Origin: Nemania diffusa | Taxonomy: Eukaryota > Ascomycota > Sordariomycetes > Xylariales > Xylariaceae | Direction of reading: 5' to 3' | DNA: 64,000 nucleotides | Assembly (NCBI GenBank): GCA_038501195.1 | Contig: JBBPUQ010000007.1 | Location: 186,001-250,000, forward strand | In this document: piece by piece, positions 33,442-43,800 of the stretch | How the letters are laid out: each line of letters opens with the position of its first letter | Numbering within the stretch: position 1 is the first letter of the stretch | Notes under the pieces: generated by a model | Told to the model about the DNA's origin: nothing | The model's database searches: none | What the model saw: only the letters and a program-made list of their open reading frames with translations | Position numbers and translations under genes: made by a program

Positions 33442-35178
33442 ATGGCGTTTGACGAGGTTTTCGATGTTGTCGTTGTCGGCGGTGGCAATGCCGGATTTTC
33501 TGCGGCCACAACAGCGGCGCAAGCTGGCGCACGGGTTCTTCTAGTAGAAAAAGCACCGCTCGATGATGCTGGGGGTAATACGGTACTAAATTGCGCCTAA
33601 TTACCTTACCTTGAAGTTTAGAGGCTGATTGATCTCAGTATTTCACAGCAGCTGCTTATCGATGTTGTTTCGACGGGCTAGATGATTTGCTACCTTACCT
33701 CTACCTACCCGATGGTAGCAAGGGCTTGTCGCAAGAACTCATCAACAAAATTGAGATGGCACCGTACACGAAAGAAGACTTTCATGCTGTAATTGCCCTA
33801 CGACTTTCCGATTTTAGCGTCAGTCTGACTATGTTGCAGGATATAAACCGAGTGACCAAGGGGCGCGCCGATCCGGTTCTAGCTAACACTCTTGTTGACA
33901 AATCGAGAGAAGCCGTCCAATGGCTGATAGATAACGGAGCGCGCTTTATGCTATCATTTAATAGACAGTCATTCTTAACAGACGGGATATATAAATTCTG
34001 GGGAGGCATGGTCATGAATATGATTGGTAATGGCCCCGATGCAGCATCACAGACGCCTACGCAATGCGCTAATCGTATCGCTAGGGCAGGGGAAGGGCTT
34101 ATTTCAGTGGCACCTCGAACTCGCTGAAAAAAGCGGCGTCGCCGTGCGGTTCAGTTGCCCAGCTACCAATCTCATCACGGATCCAATCACAAATGCCATC
34201 CTCGGCGTCAAAGTGTACAGCAATGGGAAATTCAGCACTATCGCAGCTCGCGGCGGCGTGGTCCTAGCATGTGGGGGGTTTCAGGCTTCCCCCGCTCTTC
34301 GGACGAAATACCTTGGTCCTGGTTGGGATATCGCGCACGTGCGAGGCACTAAGTACAATGTCGGAGATGGGCATAGAATGGCGGAGAGCATAGGCGCGAT
34401 GCTAGAAGGAAACTACTCAGGCTGTCATTCTGTTGCATGGGATGCAAGTTCACCTCGGAACTCAGGGGATCGGGTGTTAACAAACCAGTTTACGAAATCT
34501 GGCTATCCGCTCGGTATCATGGTGAACGTCGATGGCAGGCGATTCGTGGACGAAGGCTTTGATATTCGAAACTTCACTTATGCTGTATTTGGGCGTGAGA
34601 TCCTTAAACAACCCCAGGGTATCGCATTCCAGGTTTGGGATGCAAATGGCTCGAAGTGGCTTCGGAAAGAGGAATACGCGGACGATGTAACGACTAACCT
34701 GAGAGCGGATTCACTTGAAGACTTAGCAAACATCCTCGCAACTAAGGGATTAACAAACAAAACCCAATTCCTTAACACTGTCGAAGAATTCAACGAGGCG
34801 TGCAGGAACTTCCAGAAGGAAGAGACAGGTCGGGTCTTTGATCCGGCGACTCGAGATGGCATGTCAACTCAAGGAAAATCGCAGGGCCTATCTCTACCCA
34901 AGAGCAATTGGGCAATGCCCCTAGAAAAGGGACCATTTCAAGCAGTTGAGGTAACATGTGGCATTACCTTCACCTTTGGCGGCCTTGCTGCCACCCCGAA
35001 AGCTGAGGTCCTGAGTGAAGCTACTCGAAGACCAATAGAAGGTCTCTGGTGCGCAGGTGAGATTCTAGGTGGCTTGTTCTTCAACAACTATCCCGGAGGT
35101 AGCGGCCTGACTATGGGGGTCATTATGGGGAGAGCGGCCGGCCAGGGAGCTGCTGAGAGAGCGAGACTCTTATCGTAA
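33442..35178 (+). CDS. FAD-dependent TcuA-like / fumarate-reductase-type flavoprotein
   Basis: Exons 33442..33582, 33639..34026 and 34085..35178 splice in frame to 540 aa. The N-terminus carries the Rossmann dinucleotide motif VVVVGGGNAGFSAA (residues 9-22) and then LLVEKAP and GGNTYFTAAAYR. The C-terminus has GLWCAGEILGGLFFNNYPGG and SGLTMGVIMGR, the closing FAD-binding motif of the succinate dehydrogenase/fumarate reductase flavoprotein superfamily. The GGNT-(Y/S)-FT pattern is typical of FAD-dependent tricarballylate dehydrogenases (TcuA), which oxidise tricarballylate to cis-aconitate in bacteria. Fungal members act on varied substrates. In bacteria TcuA is paired with an MFS carrier (TcuC); here too an MFS gene is divergently adjacent. 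The superfamily call is confident; the substrate is not known. Confidence 0.83.
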
Positions 35179-36249
35179 CGACCTTTTAGTTAGCATCCAT
35201 TATTCATCATGTCTGAATTCGCATAGCTTATCACCTATATATATTAAACAGCATCATTCTAAATAACCATAGCCAGTTATCGTTATTTCAGTCACTCGTA
35301 AGCTATCTATACCAGGGATGAAGGCAAAACACTAATGATACAGAAGCCACGACCTGTAGCCTGCATAATTCACGGGACATATAATAGCTACTAGCGGTGG
35401 AGGCCGTAACTGTATCAGTGTTCTACTCTTCCGATATAATAGTGACGTCGTAGTCTAGTATGGTTGCCCTTTTACGTGATATAAATTAACATCGGAGATT
35501 GAAGTTAGCGGATAGTCTAAAGGGAAGAACTTATATAAAGAACTTATGCAAATAATGCTTTGAATCTACCCTCTTTTCTCTTCAAACCCCTCCTCTATAG
35601 ACACGAGAAATCCAGCTAGTGACAAGATAACGCGTACTGGCAGGGTTAATAATCTACTCGACACCAAACACACGGGCTACTCTCACTAGTTTCACTGTAG
35701 AACCAAAATCAGAAATCTCTGAGCCATTCAAGCTAATTGTAGCCTGCGGTGTTGAGGTCATACCAGGACAAGTAGCCTGTATGTGCAATGAACATAAGAC
35801 AAAATCCCTTCTATGAGGATACTCGCAATGGGTATGTGGTTGAGAAGTGACAAAAGGCGAAGTAACACTAAATATCTTGCCTAGGCAAGAAAGCACCTAT
35901 GACGGCACGCAACACAAGATCCTATGATCTAAAAATCTTTTTTATTTATAAACTGAAAGGCTGCTTAGCTCATTGTCACTAGACCCCCTGTCATTTTGAT
36001 TGTGCTACTGATTTGCTAACAACACAATAGCTTTGTTAGCAAACATGATATCTGTATCACAAGAGAGTGTAACAATTGAAAGGTTTTTTACCCAATTCAG
36101 GTCTTTAAATACGTACCATTTCATCCCTCCCAAGTTCATCATCCCCCAGCGCTCTCAACCACTAAATAACACCTACCCACCCCCAACAAAACCGCTCAGC
36201 ACTTAACCACCCTATTTCTAAACCCGGAGTCTCTCATTTTCTCTCCAGG
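35179..36249. other. Intergenic, no gene seen
   Basis: AT-rich spacer. A frame at 35654-35896 (minus) has no recognisable content. Confidence 0.55.
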
Positions 36250-36732
36250 ATGTCATCCAACGACGCGGCCCTCGCGGAGCAGCATACGCCCTCCAACTCT
36301 CTGGACTCCGTTGGTCTCTTGATTTATCGGGATGATGCCAACGGTAACCCCGAAATCCTGATCCGATATGGACCAGCAGACGCCACGCGAATATACAGCA
36401 TTCCGAACAGGGTCCCATTATATGGTGACACTGCACTTCAAACGGCTATTCGCGTTGGTATGACAGCTCTTGGGGTACGCATTCCACCTGAGACTATTGA
36501 TTATCGCCTGTCGGCGGTCGTTGATAACCCGGGAAGATTAGCGAAAATTCGAGTGTTCATTCTGAAGTCGACACCTGATATCGAGCTGGTATCTCATATC
36601 CCGAACTTTAAAGGGGAGTGGAATTATGTGTATATGCCACTTTCAGCACTTTCGCACTCTGAGCGTGTCTACTTTCATTCCGATGTGTGGGCTACGCGCG
36701 CCTCCTTGAGAGAGTTGCTCAGAACACGATAA
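36250..36732 (+). CDS. Nudix-fold-like protein with a degenerate Nudix box
   Basis: An intronless 160-aa protein. The order of elements resembles a Nudix domain: a first strand SVGLLIYRDD, then PEILIRYGP, IYSIPNRVPLYGDTALQTAI, VGMTALGVRI and a strand LSAVVDN...IRVFILKS. The canonical Nudix box (GX5EX7REUXEEXGU) is aligned with GDTALQTAIRVGMTALGV, but the catalytic Glu residues are replaced (RE to RV, EE to TA). It would therefore not bind the usual metal ions or hydrolyse diphosphates. The fold is inferred from pattern only. The gene is followed at about 105 bp by 27 A residues, consistent with a retrocopy. It may be a binding or regulatory protein, or a decaying gene. Confidence 0.5.
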   Translation: MSSNDAALAEQHTPSNSLDSVGLLIYRDDANGNPEILIRYGPADATRIYSIPNRVPLYGDTALQTAIRVGMTALGVRIPPETIDYRLSAVVDNPGRLAKIRVFILKSTPDIELVSHIPNFKGEWNYVYMPLSALSHSERVYFHSDVWATRASLRELLRTR

Positions 36733-36839
36733 ACAAGTTAAGCTACAGTAAGTAGTTGCAGTTGGGATTTCCGCCTCTATGCAACTCATAAACCACAGTG
36801 AGCAACCACTATTTCATTAGTTATTATGAGGATTACGTA

Positions 36840-36872
<33 letters not shown>

Positions 36873-37268
36873 CGTTAAGCCCCTTACCCTTAGTTACTAA
36901 CTGCGCTAATTCCACGTGAACTAATAAATAATTGATTTGGTCCTATAATCCTACTTACTAATCTCCTCTACATGCAGTGTAAATATAAATTAAAGTAATA
37001 AAGCTGCGAGCAGTTACTAACTTTTCTACAGATTGAGCTGATTTCAAGAAAACCAACGAACAAGGGTGCGCGCCCTTAGCACGACACGATGAGTCACTCG
37101 CGGACTATACTCGGATCTAGCGCCAAAGCGAAGTGGTTTTATCAGACGCTCATGGCATCTTCGTTTATTTGAGCTTTAGACGGCACTTTTTTTCAATCAA
37201 TATCCTGTTTTAAATTCATGGGAAAAGTCCGCCACTACCACCTGTTACCTAAGGCCTAAGGGTTGAAC
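36733..37268. other. Intergenic with A27 tract
   Basis: Contains a 27-nt homopolymer of A at 36839-36865 and AT-rich flanks. No gene is seen. Confidence 0.6.
36839..36865 (+). repeat. 27-nt poly(A) tract
   Basis: An uninterrupted run of 27 A on the plus strand, 107 bp after the stop of an intronless gene. It could be a retrotransposed poly(A) tail or a slippage-prone simple repeat. No clear target-site duplication was seen. Confidence 0.95.
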
Positions 37269-37897
37269 ATGGTGTTCCGCAATGACAGCCCCGCGCCGGC
37301 ATACAGAATCCGAACTCACCGTCCCGGCGACATGGGCATGATAGTCAGCCAGCATGGCTCTCTCGTAAGAAGAAAGAAACCCATTTCTCAAACTCTATTC
37401 GCTGAGAAGAGGGAAAATAGTACGCAGATGAATTCGGCTGGGGGCCGGACTTCGAAGCAAGTACTGCGCGCATAGTAGCAGATTTCCTCGACAACTTCGA
37501 CCCGGCCCTAGAGCGCGTATTCATGGCCGAGTCTACTGAGACGTCTACATTCCTAGGCTGCATCGCCTGTCTGAAGCATAGAGAGGAGCCGGACACAGCG
37601 CTCCTGCGGCTATTCTTAGTGAACCCGAGCGCCAGAGGCATGGGCCTTGGGGCCAGATTGATCGATGACTGCTTATCGTTTGCGAGGGAAAGTGGCTATG
37701 CGAAGATAGCTCTGTGGACGTTCAGTGTGCTGGAAGGGGCGAGAAGGTTATACAGGCGGGTGGGATTCCAACTGGTCTTTACTGGTGAAGAAAAAGGCTA
37801 TTGGGGCACTATTAATCTGGTGCCTGAACGCTGGGACCTCACATTATCTAGCGGAGAAGAAAAAACCGCTCAAGTAACAGTAGTTGCCCTAGATTAG
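37269..37897 (+). CDS. GNAT-family N-acetyltransferase
   Basis: Two exons (37269..37364 and 37421..37897; intron GTAAGA...AATAG) give 190 aa. The start YRIRTHRPGDMG and IVSQHGSL|YADEFGW is the typical opening of a fungal/bacterial GNAT, often found fused to MarR in bacteria. Later segments are FLGCIACLKHREE, LRLFLVNPSARGMGLGARL (acetyl-CoA pyrophosphate loop R-G-x-G-x-G) and LYRRVGFQLVFTGEEKGYWG. Without splicing the two halves look like a frameshift, but the intron repairs it. The substrate (amine, amino acid or peptide) is unknown. It is 3 kb upstream of the PKS gene on the same strand, with no evidence of shared pathway. Confidence 0.82.
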
Positions 37898-40848
37898 TCC
37901 TTTGAATAGATTGTTCATTGTTTGCTTCATTCTTTGATTAGTGGCGAAGGGGATAATTGAGTCTTATTTGAGGCAATTAGTTGAAGGAAATACTAGTCAT
38001 GCGCAAGGCACTTGAGGTGAATAAGATTCAATTTCGGACTCTGTACGTTCTACAGAATTACGAGTTTAGACTAGCTGCATCCTTGACTTCACATTGTTTT
38101 ATCTACCTATTCTAACGATTGTTACACGGACTGAAGTAATATCTAAATACTTGATATGCTATCTTGGTTAAACCAACATAGTTACATAGACGATACCGAA
38201 TTCGGGGATTGTGGGGATAACCGGAAGTCTAGTCTGTTCTAGCCAACTACCTCCGAAATCCGGAGGCGTGTGTTGTATCGTAACTCAACGTAAGACTCTA
38301 GGTAGTTGCAAGTAATCTGAGAGCGGGAGCAAAGTGGATCTACTAGGTATTCTTTATACTATCTACCCGTTACGGAGATATTGAATACCGAATTGATTAC
38401 ATCTACGTATTCAGCATAGAGAATTAGGTAGGATTTTGGTAGCGAGAAGCCTACGCTAACTTGTATGTATGTAAGGTTATTTTGACTTCAAATATATGCA
38501 TATGCGTACGCAGGCAGTAGATACCCAAAACTGCGAAGGCACAAGCGTGAGGGGTGTCTATTTATCATTTCCTCTCTTCATGTAGTCTTAAGGGGAACAA
38601 TCTCTTTTCGTCAACGGCTACGCAGTACTTCCGCACACTAGGCAGATAGTGTACATACACGGCATAGACAGACATATAGGTACGGAGTGTCCGTAGGACA
38701 TGCTACAAGAAGTCTAAGTACCTATATATCTCCCGATATATACCCGTGCAGCGAGCCGAAAATTTGTTAAATTACTATGCCCATAAAATGGCATGATAAT
38801 GATGTAGTGTTATTTCCCTAGCCAAATTGGACCTATTTCCATTTCCAGCGCGTATAATGTGGACTAGCCACCCCGGTAACTCCTTTCAGTTACTTGTAGA
38901 CAGGACATACCCCTACGTATATCGAGACGATCCTATAGGTATCCAAGTCGTCATCTTCGCATCGTGATAATAATTCTCGATGCGTGCGATCTCCTACTTA
39001 CTGCGTGTATATTTATCCTTGTTATGTAGGGAGATGATATCGCTTGTATCTATGCTAGGTCATCGAATGCTGTATATACGTGCTGTACAGAATACACTTG
39101 GAGTTGCGGAACCCTGAAGGCCCCATTCGGGATGCGACCCCGGACCGCAGCCCCACTCATCCGGGATATGGCAAAAAGTTCCTAGCTGGCGGTGTTCTGC
39201 GTATTCGTCCAGGCTAATGACGCCTCTGACCTAAGAAATACCGGTGGTGATCCTTAGAATGGTATTGCTTAGGTCAGAGGCGTCACCAGGCTAGTAATGT
39301 TTCGCCTCTGTGAAAATTTTCATCTTCGTATCGCAGAAAGAAAGGAAGGTTAGTAGGGACTGGCGCCCGTCTGATGGCTTACTGCAATAGATAGTAAGTA
39401 CATATAGGTACTGTGTATGATCTTGAGGCGATGAAGAAACGACTACATACCACGTTACATACAGTTCGTTATTATGATAAAGTTGCCTTACCGCGCGTAT
39501 CGACATTTCTGAGGCTGGCTCCTCACGCGGGTATGGTCCGAGTTGTTGGGATACAATGTACTGTGCTGCATATAAGGTACACATGTACGACACCTTTGAA
39601 GGCTTGCTCCTAGTGACGATCCTACGGAGCACGCGTATGTGACCCGCAGTTGACAGCTCGGCATGTTGTACCTAGTGTATGTAGGTATATTCTTATTCGC
39701 ATGCATGAATTCTGCTGAATCCCATTACCGCTCTCGACAAGTACCTACATGTACTCATTGGTACGGTATGGGATTCTCTGCGCTGAGACGACCACTTTTC
39801 TCCAGACCTTAGACGAATAGGGGGATCTATCCGGAAGCAAGGGTATACACCGAGCGAGCAGACGCGGACTGGGAATCCGGGACAGGCTAAGGTTAAATCG
39901 TCCCGACTAATTGAGTAGATAGTCCGGAAGGGTGTAGGGATCAGCGTTGCCTTCTCGTTATGGAAAAAGACCATGCATGGTGATAGTAACGTAAGTGAGG
40001 TACTGGTACTACGTACCTAGTCCTCCTTTTGAGATTCAATGTTTGGACGCGTGGACTTGATGTAGTGTATGTCGACTATATCTATGTGTAGATGAAATCA
40101 GGTCGAATTGTGATTCTGTAGTACAGATCTGAAGACAAAACGAGGCTCTTGTAATGGAGGTTACCGTGATACGTTAGACAACCATGCAAAACCCAAGCCT
40201 GCGATAGGTCAGTCGGGATGTCCACTAGAGATAGCTGGTCCTCGCCGATCTGGCCATCCCAGACGGTCTGATCACCTGATACAGGGTAAGGATCAACGGC
40301 TACAAGGTGAAAAATAGAAAGTTGACCGTTGGATTTCTTCACGGCAATCGCATTCGGTAGCGAGAGGCAAATGTATGTATGCATGAGACTCAAAGTCCTT
40401 GCATACGCAAGCGAGAGGAATGGATCCTCTATCTTATATCTACAAGATTGAGTTGCACAATCTGACGCAGGGGGTTACATATTGAAGATATTTGGATAGA
40501 AGCCTACGCATATGTAAGTAGATACAACATGCGAGGTGTCTCAGGCAATCGACCCAATGGGGATTAAGGTGAGACTGTGGACCTGTGACACCGATCTAGT
40601 GCAAGTACCTAGTATCAGTATGATGGTCTTCACCCTGATGCCGGGATGGCGGGAGAATTTGTCAACGGTTTGGGACAACGGGTTTAGTGGATCATGAAAA
40701 TGGCGATAAGATGCCTGAAATTGTGGTTACCTAAGGTTACCTAGGTATTTATTAAAGATCGGTCACCCACCCGACAATATGGCACCAAAGAAAGACAGCA
40801 AAACTATCTAGCAAGCGAGCGTTGTTAGAGTTAAACCCGACTTTCAAC
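37898..40848. other. Long gene-poor region upstream of the PKS
   Basis: Nearly 3 kb without convincing genes. It holds a 25-bp-arm hairpin at 39218-39285 and many TAGGTA/TACCTA motifs. Frames at 39291-40393 are short and compositionally unconvincing. It is probably regulatory sequence plus decayed DNA. Confidence 0.55.
39218..39285. repeat. Inverted repeat / hairpin, 25-bp arms
   Basis: Arms 39218-39242 and 39261-39285 are reverse complements with one mismatch (18 bp perfect at the outer side, TGACGCCTCTGACCTAAG), separated by an 18-nt loop. It could be a remnant of a small transposon or an RNA hairpin. No ORF is inside. Confidence 0.9.
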
Positions 40849-43800
40849 ATGTCACCGGGTTTAGTACAGCAAGATGAGGGGCTGGAGGATTCCACTCTCG
40901 AGCCCGTGGCCATCTGTGGAATGGGTATGTACTGGCTCGAATATGCCCTTTCCTAGAGGGCAACCTAGGATGTTAGACTGACAGCGGACTACAGCCTGTC
41001 GACTCCCTGGTGGCGTCGACTCAGATTCGTCATTTTGGCAAATGTTGGTGGAAAAGCGCTCTGGACAGACACCAAAAGTTCCCGATTCTCGATTCAATAT
41101 TGACGCGCATTATCACGAGAACCTCGCCCGTCCCGGCTCGTTTAATGTCGCGGGAGGATACTTCCTAGACGGGCGCCCAGATGACTTTGATCCAACCTTC
41201 TTTAACATGACACCCATTGAGGCCCAGTGGCTTGATCCGCAGCAGAGGAAAATGCTTGAAGTATCATATGAGTGCCTGGTTTCGGCGGGCGTGACGTTAG
41301 AAGCCGTAGCCGGGTCTAATACGGCTGTATTCGTGGGGTCTTTCACGTCAGATTATCGTCAGTTCCTCACCCCATTTCATACTCATATATAAATGTTCGA
41401 GAAAAATTCTGACCGGGGTGACCCCCTGCCATAGAACAGATGTCCATCCGCGACCCGGATTTTCGGCACAACTACGCTGCAACAGGGGTGGACCCCGGTA
41501 TTATTAGCAATCGAATTGGCAATATATTCAACTTGCGTGGACCAAGGTGAGACTTTAGCTCCGGGCACTTGTCTCCTGACGTGCGACTAAGAGACGGAAT
41601 CAATCGGCTGACCAATTCTTGTGCAGCTTTACTATCAACACGGCGTGCTCATCTTCTATCTATGCACTTCATAATGCGTGTCATGCCCTCCGTAATAGAG
41701 ATTGCGACGCCGCCATCGTGGGGGGTGTTAACCTGATCATTACGGTAGATCAGCACATGAACACGGCCAAGTTAGGTATTTTATCGCCAACATCAACATG
41801 CCATACGTTTGACGCCTCAGCCGACGGCTACGGCCGAGCTGAGGGTGCGGGAGCCTTATACGTTAAACGTCTTTCTGACGCGATCCGCGATGGCGATCCA
41901 ATTCGCGGAGTGGTTCGCGCGACGGCTGTTAACACGTAAGTGAACTACAGGGGGCTATTAGAAAGCTTGAACTGCGTTTTTGGTCGTTATTCAAGAGTAT
42001 AAGCTCACCGTTTCATCAGCAATGGCAAGGTCGAAGGAATGGGGATAACCCACCCCAGTGTGAAAGGCCAAGAACGGGTTGTTCGGATGGCATACCAGAA
42101 AGCTAATCTCGACCCTAATCTCACCGCTTACGCCGAGCTTCATGGTACAGGGACGCCTGTGGGCGATCCGATCGAGGTCCGCGCGATATCCCGTGCTATG
42201 AACGATACCAGGCCGGCGGACAAGCCGCTCTTAGTTGGAGCAGGTAGGGATCATGTAACCCGAACTTTCGGGATCATTAATATTAACCTAGTAAATAGTA
42301 AAACCGAACATTGGACATTCCGAGGCGGCGAGTGGCATCTTCGCTGTGATGAAGGCAGCCTTGATGACCGAGTCGTCGACAATTCCCGGGGTTGCATATT
42401 TCCAGAATTTGAACCCAGCAAGTAAGTGGTCTTGGCAAATACTTGGCACTTACCGGATGCTGGGTATTCTGTCCGAATTTGGGATGCAGGTACTAATAGG
42501 TGCTGATGTAATACAGTCAAAGAAAAGGAGTGGAACGTCAAGATCCATGCTGACACAGCGCCATGGCCAAGCGACTCCCTAGTGCGCAGAGCTAGTGTTT
42601 CTTCCTTTGGATACGGCGGCACCAACGGCCATGTCATCGTTGAATCGATCGATTCTTTATACCCCTGGTATCAGCATGCCAAGAAGAGACGAGGAACTCG
42701 GCCTCAGGCATCTTCCGACAATGCTTTCCTGCTTTGCTTTTCGGCACACGATAAGCCAACCTTGCTGCGCAATGTCGCCGCGGTTGGCACAGTGGCTCGT
42801 GAATACTGTCTCACCGATTTAGCATATACCCTGAACTTGCGCCGCTCTAAGTTCGCTCATCGAACTTATGTCGTGGCGAGGGAAGGCCGAGAGCCCGAAG
42901 CGTTTGCCCTGGCGGCTTCGCAGGCTGGGGCGTCTATAAAGAAGCCCGTGTCTATCGGGTTCCTCTTCACCGGTCAAGGGGTAAGTCCCAATTGAAACCG
43001 AAGCTTTCGAATATGCTATGTGTGATTGAGCTTGCTAATGCGAGGACCTCGTAGGCACAATGGGTGGGCATGGGAAGGGCAGCTCTTCGGGAATTCCCAG
43101 TCGTCCTAGATACGATACAGCACCTAGACAGAATTCTTAGCAAGGTTCAGCCGAAGCCATCTTTCAGCATGGCCGAGCTTTTGCACGATGACAAGAGCGA
43201 CGCGAGCCGGATTCACGACGCCGATGTTGCCCAGCCACTTTGCACGGCAATTCAGATCGCCCTTGTTGATCTCTTGGCACAGTGGAACATCACACCTAAG
43301 GTAAGTATCGGCCACTCGTCCGGCGAGATCGGAGCAGCCTATGCTGCCGGACTGATCAGCGCACCGGAGGCTATCCTTGCTGCATTTTGTCGTGGTCGGG
43401 CGGTGGCGGCACACTCAACTTATGGCTCTATGCTAGCTGTGGGCTTGGGAGCACGTGAGGTTGAGAAATACTTGTCTTCGTTCGCCGTAGCAGATGTCTG
43501 CATTGCTTGTGAGAACTCGCCAAGTAGTGTAACCTTGAGTGGGCGGGGAGAGGCAATTTCACAATTAAAAGACCTGCTTACTGCAGAAAAAATATTCGCA
43601 AGAGAGCTTTCCACAGGCCGAGCGTATCACTCTCCTCATATGGCCCCTGTCGGTGCAGCGTACGATGAGATGCTTACCGAGGCGCTCAATGGGATTCCAG
43701 AGGACGACTTATTGTGGCACCGTCCTCGATCATGCATGATCTCGTCTGTAACTGGGGAAGTTGTCGACTCAGCCTCGGAATCACTGCAGCCGGGCTACTG

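Noticed and set aside
37263..37475. Apparent frameshift in the GNAT gene
   Set aside because: A canonical intron (GTAAGA...AATAG, 37365-37420) restores the frame.
42251..42425. Apparent loss of the second KS histidine motif in the PKS
   Set aside because: Only in the unspliced frame; splicing 42244-42298 restores NIGHSEAASG.
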